Shown here piece by piece: positions 45,191 through 53,261 of a stretch of 64,000 nucleotides of DNA. How positions within the stretch are numbered: position 1 is the first letter of the stretch; every line of letters begins with the position of its first letter. The translations under genes were made by a program, and so were the position numbers. The notes below the pieces were generated by a model. That model worked only from the letters and a program-made list of their open reading frames with translations, searched no databases and was not told where the DNA came from. The DNA lies in the NCBI GenBank assembly GCA_963734725.1, contig CAVTIX010000021.1, positions 1 to 64,000 on the forward strand. The letters run 5' to 3'. The DNA comes from DASXKD01 sp963734725. Its GTDB lineage: Bacteria > Actinomycetota > Actinomycetes > Streptosporangiales > Streptosporangiaceae.

Positions 45191-45203
45191 TCACCCAGGG
45201 TGA
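45191..45203. promoter_or_regulatory. TCACCC-A-GGGTGA palindrome
   Basis: Perfect half-sites with a one-base spacer, 120 bases before the GTG of small protein B: the same distance as the zero-spacer copy before small protein A. Confidence 0.5.
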
Positions 45204-45322
45204 TGCCCGGACCGGATCCCGGGCTGCGCTGCGTATCACCCGTGCCGAGTGGGGCGCCGACGGGATGGCCGGGGCAGGGTGAGTTGACTGTCGCGTTTCC
45301 ATAGGACCGTTGGGGGCCTGCG

Positions 45323-45535
45323 GTGGCGTCCGTGTACTACGAGATCCGCATAGCGGGAGTCCTCCCCGCTGAGGCTCTGCTCGACTTCGACCGGCTGAGC
45401 ACATCCGTGCACCAGGTCGAGACCGTCGTGCACGGCCCGCTCCAGGATCAGGCGGCGCTGCACGGGCTGCTGGCCCGGCTCGAGACGTTCGGCGTGCAAG
45501 TCCTGGAAGTCCGCCGCCTCCAAGACGAGACCTGA
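45323..45535 (+). CDS. Small protein B of the LuxR-linked family
   Basis: 70 residues. YYEIRIAGVLPAEALLDFDRL, VVHGPLQDQAALHGLLARLE and VQVLEVRRL give a beta-alpha-beta pattern seen in many uncharacterised actinobacterial small proteins. Homologous to small protein A. It lies 46 bases before LuxR 2 and is probably co-transcribed with it. It could be a sensor or partner of the LuxR protein (inference). Confidence 0.75.
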   Translation: MASVYYEIRIAGVLPAEALLDFDRLSTSVHQVETVVHGPLQDQAALHGLLARLETFGVQVLEVRRLQDET

Positions 45536-45581
45536 GGCCCGGGCTGTCCCTAGGCGGCTTACCCGGCATAGGGTCATCTCG

Positions 45582-47885
45582 GTGGTGCAAGAGGCCCGGT
45601 CTGGGGGCGGGCAGCGGCGTGCCCAACGGCTGGCCGCCGTTCCCGCATTGCCGCGCGCCCGGGTGGGCGTTGACGTGCCGATCGAGACCAAGTTCCACCC
45701 GCCGAACCCGCGGCCCGAATGGGTGGGCCGGCCCGGGCTCATCTCCGCCCTGGCCCGGACCGACGCCAAGCTGGCCCTCCTCGCCGCGCCGGCCGGGTTT
45801 GGCAAGACGACCCTGGTGGCGCAGTGGCGTGCCAGCGCCGGCGAGAGCCGGCCGTTCGCCTGGGTCTCGCTCGATCGCGGCGACGACGACCCCGGCAGGC
45901 TGTGGTGGCATGTGGTCTGCGCCTTTGAGCGGGCATGCCCCGGGATCGGCGGCGAGGGCATCCTGCGCGCGCTTCGCGTGGCGGACCCGAAGATCACCGG
46001 AGAGGTGCTCCCGATCCTGATCAACGAGCTCGCCGAGCTCCCGGCGCCGGTGGTCCTGGTGCTGGACGACTACTGGGTGATCACCGAACGCGACTGCCAC
46101 GAGCAGGTCGCGTTCTTGCTGCGGCATATGCCGCCGTCGCTGCAGATCGTGCTCATCACGCGGACCGAGCCACCGCTGCCGCTAGCCCGGCTGCGCACGG
46201 CCGGGGAACTGGCCGAGATCCGGGCGGCCGAGTTGCGGTTCACGGCCGGGCAGGCGGACATGCTGCTGCAGTCCGTCGCAGACGTCCGGCTCAGCGAGCC
46301 GGACGTCGGCGATCTGGTGGGGCGAACCGAGGGATGGCCGGCGGCCCTGTACCTGGCGGCGCTTTCGCTCCGCGGGCATCGGTCACCGCACGTCTTCGTT
46401 CGCCAGTTCACCGGCGACAACAGGTTCATCGTCGACTTCCTGGCTGAGGAGGTGCTAGGCCGCCAGCCGCGCGGGGTGCAGCAGTTTCTCGCCCGGACCG
46501 GCATCCTCGGCCGGTTCTGCGCGCCGCTGTGCGACGCTGTCACCGGATCGGCCAACGCGGCGGACCTGATCGAGGTCCTCGAGCGGGAAAACCTGTTCAT
46601 CGTCCCGCTGGACGACACCCGGCAGTGGTACCGATACCATCACCTGTTCGCCGAGGTGCTCCGCGGCCAGCTCGCGCAGACCGAGCCCGACCTGGCGCCG
46701 GAGCTTCATCGCCGGGCCAGCGCCTGGTACGCCGAACACGGCTCGGCGGATGAGGCGGTGAGCCATGCGATAGCCGCGGGCGACTTCGGCCAGGCCACGG
46801 GGCTCATCGCGGGCCACTGGTTCAGCTACGTGGGCACCGGGCAGGTCGCAACGGTGCTCGGCTGGATCCGATCGCTCGGGGATGAGCAGATCGCGGCCAG
46901 CCCGATGGCCGCGCACTGTTCGGCGTGGGCCGCCGCGCTCTCTGGCGACCGGCAGACCGCGCGTGGCTGGCTCCCGGTCATCGACTCGGCGCAGGAAACG
47001 GGGCCGCTGCCGGACGGGATGCCGTCACTGCGGTTCTCCGCCGCCCTGCTGCGGGGGGTCTACGGCTTCGAGGGCCTCAAGGCGATGCACGAGTCAGCCA
47101 CGGTGGCCACCGAGCTCGAGCGGGACCCGGCATCGCCGTGGTATGCCCTGGCGAAGGGCGCGCTTGGGTTCAGCCGCTATATGTGCGGCATGGCGGAGGA
47201 AGCGGCAGGTCCGCTGCGGGAGGCGGCGTACAACCCGGTTTCCCTGCCACTGACGCGCATCGTGGCCCTGTCAACGCTGTCGCTCATCGCGGCCGAGGAC
47301 GGCAGGCTGCCCGAAGCACAGGAACTCGCGCGGGCGGCCCGCGAAATGGGCCAGCGCGATGAGTTCCGGAGGACACCGTCGGCGACCCTCATCCTGGTGG
47401 CCGATGGCGCGGTCCACGCCGCGCAGGGACGGCTCGGCAAGGCCCGCGCCGAACTCGAGCGGGCCCTGGAGTCCCGCCAGCGCATCACCGGAACCAGCCC
47501 GTGGCCCACCTTCAAGGCCACCCTCCTGCTTGCCCAGGTGCTGCTTGACGCCGGGGACCGGGATGGCGCCACGGAACTGGCCGGTGAGGCCAGGGAGGTG
47601 CTCGCGGCGTTTCCGGACGGCGCCGAAGCCCTGCAGGCCCGGCTCGGCGCGCTGGAGCGGCGGCTGGCCGCCCCGCCGCGGGATGGCTTGCTCGCCGAGC
47701 CGCTCACCGAACGCGAGCTGGCGGTGCTGCACCTGCTCCGCGGCACGCTGTCGCTCCGCGAAATCGGAGAAGAGATGCAGGTGTCGGCGAACACGGTCAA
47801 GACACATACCCAGGCGATCTACCGCAAGCTCGGCGTCTCTGCCCGGTCCGACGCCGTCGAGGCGGCGCGGCTGCTGGGCCTGTGA
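45582..47885 (+). CDS. MalT-type LuxR regulator 2
   Basis: 767 residues, intact, closely similar to regulator 1 over its whole length. VPIETKFHPPNPRPEW, Walker A LAAPAGFGKTTLVAQW, Walker B VVLVLDDYWVI, RLRTAGELAEIRAAELRFT, TRQWYRYHHLFAEVLR, TPR-like helices, and the LuxR domain PLTERELAVLHLL with EMQVSANTVKTHTQAIYRKLGV. An ATP-dependent transcriptional activator whose inducer is unknown. Regulators 1 and 2 are probably a local duplication that included the small-protein gene, with a changed order. Confidence 0.92.
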   Translation: MVQEARSGGGQRRAQRLAAVPALPRARVGVDVPIETKFHPPNPRPEWVGRPGLISALARTDAKLALLAAPAGFGKTTLVAQWRASAGESRPFAWVSLDRGDDDPGRLWWHVVCAFERACPGIGGEGILRALRVADPKITGEVLPILINELAELPAPVVLVLDDYWVITERDCHEQVAFLLRHMPPSLQIVLITRTEPPLPLARLRTAGELAEIRAAELRFTAGQADMLLQSVADVRLSEPDVGDLVGRTEGWPAALYLAALSLRGHRSPHVFVRQFTGDNRFIVDFLAEEVLGRQPRGVQQFLARTGILGRFCAPLCDAVTGSANAADLIEVLERENLFIVPLDDTRQWYRYHHLFAEVLRGQLAQTEPDLAPELHRRASAWYAEHGSADEAVSHAIAAGDFGQATGLIAGHWFSYVGTGQVATVLGWIRSLGDEQIAASPMAAHCSAWAAALSGDRQTARGWLPVIDSAQETGPLPDGMPSLRFSAALLRGVYGFEGLKAMHESATVATELERDPASPWYALAKGALGFSRYMCGMAEEAAGPLREAAYNPVSLPLTRIVALSTLSLIAAEDGRLPEAQELARAAREMGQRDEFRRTPSATLILVADGAVHAAQGRLGKARAELERALESRQRITGTSPWPTFKATLLLAQVLLDAGDRDGATELAGEAREVLAAFPDGAEALQARLGALERRLAAPPRDGLLAEPLTERELAVLHLLRGTLSLREIGEEMQVSANTVKTHTQAIYRKLGVSARSDAVEAARLLGL

Positions 47886-47941
47886 CGCCCGCAGCACGCC
47901 GCCGGGCCACGGCGCCGGGCGGTCACGATGCGTTGTGACGT

Positions 47942-47964
47942 GCATCACTCCGGGCGGGTGATGC
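47942..47964. terminator. Hairpin GCATCAC...GTGATGC containing a TCACTC-N5-GGGTGA element
   Basis: 7-bp arms with a nine-base loop between the convergent LuxR 2 and small membrane gene. Position suggests a two-way terminator; sequence also fits the 17-bp motif (TCACTC at 47945, GGGTGA at 47956). Confidence 0.45.
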
Positions 47965-48044
47965 CCTCATTGTTGTGGGCACGGCAACGCTCCGCGTCCA
48001 GCGGCTGATCTGGCACGGCCCTGGTTAGATACGGCGGGGGACCG

Positions 48045-48323
48045 TCATTCGCTAGCGGGCACGCTGGGTTCGGATCCGTTCTGCCAGGCGCTGGCGCCCG
48101 CGAGCGCCGCGGCCTTGGCCCGGGTCCACTGCTGCCTCGCGAGCTCGGACGGCGGCACCTCCATCTCGCCGACCCATTGCCGGGTGGCCGCGAGCAGATG
48201 GGCGCCTCCGACCGTCACTCCCGCCAGCACGAGCATGACGCCCGTGCCAGCGAGGATCCCGCCGACGATCAGCGGTCCGGACCTTAGCTGAGGCAGACTA
48301 CGGCGATTCGTTGCGTCAGTCAT
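48045..48323 (-). CDS. Small membrane protein, unknown function
   Basis: 92 residues. One strong helix (LIVGGILAGTGVMLVLAGVTVGGAHLL), then VGEMEVPPSELARQQWTRAKAAA, a charged helical tail of a kind seen in small actinobacterial membrane proteins next to stress genes. A TCCCCC-N5-GGGTGA element lies 61 bases upstream. Confidence 0.65.
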   Translation of the reverse strand: MTDATNRRSLPQLRSGPLIVGGILAGTGVMLVLAGVTVGGAHLLAATRQWVGEMEVPPSELARQQWTRAKAAALAGASAWQNGSEPSVPASE

Positions 48324-48383
48324 GGCAACAGTCCTCGGGGGCGAGTCAACGGTTTACAGTTGCTCAAGCCGGGCCAGCGGGCA

Positions 48384-48400
48384 TCCCCCTGGCCGGGTGA
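48384..48400. promoter_or_regulatory. TCACCC-N5-GGGTGA motif, copy 8 (one mismatch)
   Basis: TCCCCCTGGCCGGGTGA, 61 bases from the start of the small membrane protein (leftward), close to the truncated end of the phosphotransferase relic. Confidence 0.4.
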
Positions 48401-48421
48401 TTGCGGCCCCGTGCCGGACGG

Positions 48422-48703
48422 GTAACCGCACCCGGGAACCCCCAGGGCGAGGGGCGCCGGGATGGGCAGCGGAAGCTGGCCGGCGAAGCCCGGCAGCCAG
48501 CGGTGCTCCTTCTCGACCTGCTCGGCGTACCCGGGGCCGCTGGGCAGCCGCACCGACATGTCCGGGCCGAGGCGGAAGGTGATGTTGTCCCAGCCGCCCG
48601 GCTCGACCCGCCGCACCGGAAGGCTGGCCCACCGCGGGAACTGGGCCCCGACCAGCCGGGACACCAGTTCGGTGGTGATCGCCGTTCGGTCCACGGACGG
48701 CAT
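48422..48703 (-). pseudogene. Aminoglycoside-phosphotransferase-like N-terminal relic
   Basis: From an ATG at 48703 (minus) about 95 residues match the N-lobe of APH-family kinases: WDNITFRLGPDMSVRLP (ATP-binding strands) and VEKEHRWLPGFAGQLPLPIP, then GVPGCGYP, where the protein breaks off. The catalytic HGD and DFD motifs are gone. Confidence 0.65.
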
Positions 48704-48775
48704 CATCCCCCGGGGACCGGCGGGTGCGACACACATTTCCCGCGCCCCGCGGCACGCGGCGGCAGGCGGCGCGGG

Positions 48776-49427
48776 CTAGCGCATGGGCACCAGCACCTTG
48801 TTGATCACGTACACGGTCGCGTTGGCGGTCTGGATGTTGCCGCAGATCACGTCGGCCTTGCCGATCTCGTAGACCGAGCCCATCTTCGCTCCGGTCAGCG
48901 AGCCGCCCTCCAGCGTGGTCAGCGCCATCCCGCTGGCCAGCTTCGCGGGCGTCACCCGGCCGCTGACGATGTGGTGCTTAAGGATCTTGGCGAGTTCGGC
49001 GTTGCCGTGCATCATGCTCATCTCGGCTTGTGACAGCTTGCTGAAGGCGCTGTTGGCCGGGGCGAACACGGTGAAGGAACGCATCGAGTTGAGATCGCTG
49101 ACCAGGCCCGCCGCCTTGACGTCGGCAGCGAACGAGGTCAGCAGCGGGTTGTGCGACGCGGCGGTGACCACCGGGTCCATGGCCATGCCGTGGAAGCTGC
49201 CCATCCCGGTGGCGGGAACCATCCCGCAGTCCGGCCCGAACCGCGCCGACTCGGTCATTGAGTGCGAGTGCGAGGCCATAGCGTGGTGGGTGGCGGTGGC
49301 GCCGGAGGCCGCGGGCGTGGTCCCACTGCTGCCGCACCCGGCGGCCGCCAGTGCCAGGACCGCGGCGCCCACGCCCGCCGCGAGGGCGCCTTTCCCGGGT
49401 GATCCGTTCGACAGCTACGGCTCGCAT
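48776..49427 (-). CDS. Fasciclin-domain lipoprotein (MPT83-like), probable frameshift in the signal peptide
   Basis: The best ribosome site (AGGAG, 6 bases) is before an ATG at 49427, which reads MRAVAVERITRERR and then drifts. The mature frame, entered near 49385, gives AGVGAAVLALAAAGCG, completing a normal lipoprotein signal with lipobox. A GTG at 49372 could start the shorter form. The fasciclin domain (residues about 65-195) has FTVFAPANSAFSKL, LKHHIVSGRVTPAKL and ATVYVINKVLVP. It is a secreted, lipid-anchored adhesin-type protein. The divergent sigK/rskA pair matches the mycobacterial arrangement in which SigK controls MPT70/MPT83. Confidence 0.82.
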
Positions 49428-49567
49428 GGCTTCTCCTCTTCCTGCGGTTGACGGACTTCCTGCGACCTACCTGGAATTCGGCGCCGGCCCGGCGCCTCAT
49501 TGGCGGTGCGCCCAAGACACCAGCCGCCCGGCGACGAATCAAGGGCGTGGAGACAGGACCGGGCCGC

Positions 49568-50155
49568 GTGTCACCGCCGCGGCGCCCATGGGCCGGGGCG
49601 CAGCCCGGCACGGACCACGCGGACCTGGCCGCCTTGCTGTCCCGGGTGGCCGTGGGCGACCGGGCCGCGTTCGATGCGATGTATGACCGGGTCGCCGCGC
49701 CGGTGTTTGGCACAGTTCGCAACGTGGTGCGGGATCCAGGGCTGACCGAGGAGGTCACCCAGGAGGTCTTCGTCGAGGTCTGGCGGGCCGCGTCCCGGTT
49801 CGACGCCAGCAAGGGCAGCCCGATGGCGTGGGTCGCGACCATCGCGCACCGGCGCGCGGTGGACCGGGTCCGGTCGGAGCAACGGTCGGCGGACCGGGAC
49901 CGTCGCGCCGCGGCGCCCATGATCGCCTATGACGACGTCGCCGAGACCGTCGAGGACAACCTCGACCGGGAACGGGTCCGCCGCTGCCTGGGCACCCTCA
50001 CCGACCTGCAACATGAGGCGGTCACCCTCGCCTACTACGGCGGCCATACCTACCGGGAGGTGGCGGGCCTGCTCGGGGTGCCGGCCGGGACGGTGAGCAC
50101 CCGGATGCGCGACGGCCTGATCCGGCTGCGGGACTGCCTGGGGGCTGGCCGATGA
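49568..50155 (+). CDS. sigK: ECF RNA polymerase sigma factor, SigK type
   Basis: 195 residues from the GTG at 49568 (AGGA 9 bases upstream); an in-frame GTG at 49547 is an alternative. Region 2: FDAMYDRVAAPVFGTVRNVV, TQEVFVEVWRAASRFDA and AWVATIAHRRAVDRVRSEQR. Region 4: LTDLQHEAVTLAYYGGHTYREVAGLLGVPAGTVSTRMRDGLIRLR. It directs polymerase to promoters of a small envelope regulon. Overlaps the anti-sigma gene by 4 bases (ATGA). Confidence 0.9.
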   Translation: MSPPRRPWAGAQPGTDHADLAALLSRVAVGDRAAFDAMYDRVAAPVFGTVRNVVRDPGLTEEVTQEVFVEVWRAASRFDASKGSPMAWVATIAHRRAVDRVRSEQRSADRDRRAAAPMIAYDDVAETVEDNLDRERVRRCLGTLTDLQHEAVTLAYYGGHTYREVAGLLGVPAGTVSTRMRDGLIRLRDCLGAGR

Positions 50156-50886
50156 GGATCCGGCGGCCCGAGGCGCACACCTTGGCGGGCGCCTACGCGC
50201 TGGATGCCCTGGACGGCCCGGACCATGCCCGGTTCGAACGGCACGCGGCGCGATGCCGGGAATGCACCCGGGAGGTCGCCGGGCTGCGCGAGGCCACGGC
50301 GCGCCTGGCCGCGGCGGCAGCCGCGCAGCCGCCGGCCGCGCTAAAGGAAGCGCTGCGCGCCGAAACGGCGCGCACCAGGCAGCTGCCCCCGGTCACCCGT
50401 GGCGGCTATGCCACCGGCCGCACCCGCCCGCGGCCGGGCGCGCGCCGGCTGGCGCTGGTGCTGGGCGGGGCCGCCGCCGTGGCGGCCGTGACGGTGTGGG
50501 TGACCGCGAGCCCAGGGCCGCCGGCCGGGCAGCCAGCCGCCAGCCAGGAGATCGCGACGGTCTTGACCGCGCCGGACGCCGTCAAGATGACCGCGCCGGT
50601 GCGGACCGGGGGCACCGCCACCATCGTCATGTCCCACCGCGACGGGATGCTCGTCTTCGCCGCCGCTGGGCTGCGCCAGCTGCCCGCCGCCCAGCACTAC
50701 GAGCTGTGGCTGATCGGATCCGGCCAAGACCGGCCCGCCGGGCGGCTGCCGACGCCCAGCCACGGCATGACCGGCCCGGTGGTCGCGGCCGGCCTGCGCT
50801 CCGGTGACCGGCTCGGCCTGACCGTGGAATCCGCTACCGTGACCCGCCGTCCCACCACGCCGATGATCCTCGAACTCACCCTCTGA
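50152..50886 (+). CDS. rskA: Anti-sigma-K factor, RskA-type
   Basis: 244 residues. The N-terminal zinc-binding anti-sigma domain is visible (HTLAGAYALDAL, FERHAARCRECTREV with H-x3-C-x2-C), one membrane helix about residues 100-117 (LALVLGGAAAVAAVTVWVTA), and an extracytoplasmic RskA domain (VMSHRDGMLVFAAAGLRQLP; AQHYELWLIG). It holds SigK at the membrane until cleaved by regulated proteolysis. Confidence 0.9.
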   Translation: MRIRRPEAHTLAGAYALDALDGPDHARFERHAARCRECTREVAGLREATARLAAAAAAQPPAALKEALRAETARTRQLPPVTRGGYATGRTRPRPGARRLALVLGGAAAVAAVTVWVTASPGPPAGQPAASQEIATVLTAPDAVKMTAPVRTGGTATIVMSHRDGMLVFAAAGLRQLPAAQHYELWLIGSGQDRPAGRLPTPSHGMTGPVVAAGLRSGDRLGLTVESATVTRRPTTPMILELTL

Positions 50887-51027
50887 CCACCGGCAAACAC
50901 CGGCCGGCGGCCCGGTACCGTCCGGGCCCGCGATGATTTCCAGCTGCCACGCGCGTCCTGATGGTCATGATTGCCTAGCGAAGACCGGCAACTAGCGGCC
51001 GACCGGCAAGGGAAGGAACTCGAGGCA

Positions 51028-51798
51028 ATGCCGACCGTCGAACTGCCCAGCGTGTGGATGTGGTACGACGAGCGCGGTCAAGGCGAACCGTGCGTGATGC
51101 TGCACCCGGGCGGAGCCGGGGTAGACTCCCGCGCCCTGGACCCCACCGTGGGCGCGCTGGCGCAGGCTTTCCGCGTCTACACGCCCGAGCAGCGGGGCCA
51201 CGGGCGCACTCCGGACGTCGCGGGCCCGATCAGCTACGAGCTGATGGCGGACGACACGATCGCGTTCATCGACACCGTGATCGGCGCCCCGGTCTTCCTG
51301 TTCGGCTGCAGCGACGGCGCGGTCGTGGCGCTGACGGTGGCGCTGCGGCGCCCTGACCTGGTGTGCCAGCTTGTTTTCGCCACTGGCGTGTTCCACCACG
51401 ACGGGTGGGCCGAGGGGGTGCTGGACGGCGAGCCGCCGGAGTTCCTGAGGCAGAGCTACGGCGAGCTGTCACCGGACGGCATCGGCCACTACGACGTGAT
51501 GGTCGGCAAGCTGGCCGACATGCACGCCCGCGAGCCCGCGCTCACCGGCGCCGATCTGCGCGCGCTCACCTGCCGCACCCTGATCATGGTGGCCGACGAT
51601 GACGAGGTCCGGCTGGAACACGCTATCGAGGCCTACCGGCGCCTGCCCGACGCCGAACTCGCCGTGGTCCCGGGCACCTCGCACGGCCTGCTGGTGGAAA
51701 AGCCAGGCCTGTGCAACCTGGTGATCACCGAGTTCCTCACCAAGGCGCCGGTCCCGACCTTCGCGCCGATCCGCCGGGCCGCGCCGGAAACCCAGTGA
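51028..51798 (+). CDS. Alpha/beta hydrolase
   Basis: 256 residues from the ATG at 51028. The nucleophile elbow FGCSDGAVVAL (Ser about 100), oxyanion motif HPGGAG, acid VADDDEVRL and catalytic His GTSHGLL make a complete triad. No lid domain gives away the substrate. It appears to stand alone after the anti-sigma gene. Confidence 0.87.
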   Translation: MPTVELPSVWMWYDERGQGEPCVMLHPGGAGVDSRALDPTVGALAQAFRVYTPEQRGHGRTPDVAGPISYELMADDTIAFIDTVIGAPVFLFGCSDGAVVALTVALRRPDLVCQLVFATGVFHHDGWAEGVLDGEPPEFLRQSYGELSPDGIGHYDVMVGKLADMHAREPALTGADLRALTCRTLIMVADDDEVRLEHAIEAYRRLPDAELAVVPGTSHGLLVEKPGLCNLVITEFLTKAPVPTFAPIRRAAPETQ

Positions 51799-51846
51799 CC
51801 GCACAGACTCACGAGCAGTTCGGCCTGGACCCGGTACCGTGCCCGG

Positions 51847-52332
51847 GTGAGCGAGCAGCCGCCCGGGGCCGGGCTGGCCATCCGGCAGGCCGGTCCCGAA
51901 GACGCCGGGGAAGTCATCCGCCTGGCCGCGCTGATGTATGAGGCGATGGGGCTGGACGCCGCGGACCCGGCCTGGCGTGCGGCCGCGGCCGCGGCCCTGG
52001 CGAGCCGGCTCGGCGCGGACGCCGCGGTGTTCGTGGCCGACGCCCCCGGCTCGGCGGGCAGGCTCGCGGCCGCCGGGGCGGGGACCATTGCTACCCGGCT
52101 CCCCGGCCCGGCGAATCCCGCCGGCGCCGTGGGCTACATCCAGTGGGTGTCCACCGATCCGCAGGCGCGCCGGCGCGGCCTGGCGCGCTTGATCACCACC
52201 GTGCTGCTGAGGTGGTTCCGGGAGCGGGAAGTCGGGGCGGTGGAACTGCACGCGACTCCGGAGGCTGCGGCCTTGTACCGCTCGCTCGGCTTCGGGCCGG
52301 GCGCGAACCCCGGGCTGCGGATCCGGCTGTAG
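51847..52332 (+). CDS. GNAT-family N-acetyltransferase
   Basis: 161 residues from a GTG. IRQAGPEDAGEVIRLAALMYE starts the fold, WVSTDPQARRRGLARLI is the acetyl-CoA loop, and ALYRSLGFGPGANPGLRI the usual C-terminus. The acceptor is unknown. Confidence 0.85.
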   Translation: MSEQPPGAGLAIRQAGPEDAGEVIRLAALMYEAMGLDAADPAWRAAAAAALASRLGADAAVFVADAPGSAGRLAAAGAGTIATRLPGPANPAGAVGYIQWVSTDPQARRRGLARLITTVLLRWFREREVGAVELHATPEAAALYRSLGFGPGANPGLRIRL

Positions 52333-52343
52333 CCCGGCAGGCG

Positions 52344-52628
52344 CTATTCGCCCGCTTCCCTGGGCCAGGCCTGGGCGAGATCCTGCAGTCGCCGCGCCGA
52401 TTCGGGCAGCGGCTGGCCCTGGCCCACCGCGATGCCCAGCAGAAAGGCCGTCAGCGGGGCCGCGGGCCGGTCCACCCGGTGGGCCGCGACGCGGGCCAGG
52501 TTGAGCACGGTCTTGATGAAATCGCCGGAAAGCTCGATGCCGAGTTCGGCGCTTGCCGCCGCGGCCCAGCGATCGAGGGTGTCCGGTGCGCGTTCGGGAC
52601 GCTGCTGGCGCCTGGGGTTCTCGTTCAT
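52344..52628 (-). CDS. DUF6457-domain protein
   Basis: 94 residues from the ATG at 52628. LDRWAAAASAELGIELSGDFIKTVLNLARVAAHRVDRPAAPLTAFLLGIAVG is the helical DUF6457 pattern (often near molybdopterin genes, and sometimes fused to MobA). No molybdopterin gene is seen here. It lies 14 bases downstream of the CGNR gene in the same direction. Confidence 0.75.
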   Translation of the reverse strand: MNENPRRQQRPERAPDTLDRWAAAASAELGIELSGDFIKTVLNLARVAAHRVDRPAAPLTAFLLGIAVGQGQPLPESARRLQDLAQAWPREAGE

Positions 52629-52642
52629 GTCAGCAGCCGAGA

Positions 52643-53191
52643 CTACCCGGCCAGCTGCCGTGCCTGGCGGGTGCGGTAGGCGGCGACGTTCGTGCGGTTG
52701 GCGCAGGACACGCTGCAGAACCGCCGCGACCGGTTCTTGGACAGGTTGACGTGCACGTTGTCGCAGTTTTCCGCGGCGCAGATCCGGAGCCGGCCGAGCT
52801 GCCCGGAGCGGATGACGTCGGCGAAGGCCATCGCGGCTTCCACGGCCATCCGGTCGGCCAGTGGCGCGGCGGGCGAGGTGGCGTGCAGGTGGTAGTCCCA
52901 GCTGTCGTGCTTGACCAGCTGCGGCAGCGCGCTCGCCTCGCGGAGCAGGGTGTTGACCAGCCCGGCGGCGTCGTCGGGGCCCATCTCCCACAGCCGTTCC
53001 AGCCGCGGCCGGAGCCGCCGGACCGTGTCAAGCTCGGCCTGGTCGCGCGCCCGTCCGCCGGTCCACCCCCAGCCGGCCAGGAACTGGTCGAGGGCGGCCA
53101 GGTCAGGGAGCAGCTCCTTGCCACCACGGCCGGTGTTGACCAGGGCCGCGGCGCTGGCCAGCGCTACCTCGGTGTCATGGGCAAAAATCAT
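52643..53191 (-). CDS. CGNR zinc-finger regulator (ABATE domain)
   Basis: 182 residues from the ATG at 53191 with GGGG 6 bases upstream; an ATG 18 bases earlier is less likely. The N-terminal ABATE domain (LASAAALVNTGRGGKE; LRPRLERLWEMGPDDAAGLVN) precedes a C-terminal CGNR finger (RICAAENCDNVHVNLSKNRSRRFCSVSCANRTNVAAYR) with four zinc-binding Cys. It is divergent from the EamA exporter and probably controls it across the 70-base gap. Confidence 0.88.
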   Translation of the reverse strand: MIFAHDTEVALASAAALVNTGRGGKELLPDLAALDQFLAGWGWTGGRARDQAELDTVRRLRPRLERLWEMGPDDAAGLVNTLLREASALPQLVKHDSWDYHLHATSPAAPLADRMAVEAAMAFADVIRSGQLGRLRICAAENCDNVHVNLSKNRSRRFCSVSCANRTNVAAYRTRQARQLAG

Positions 53192-53261
53192 CTTGACCCC
53201 TTTCACCATCTCTGGGTAGCGTCACTAGCGTAACTCACTTTTACCACTTACAGGAGCAGCA

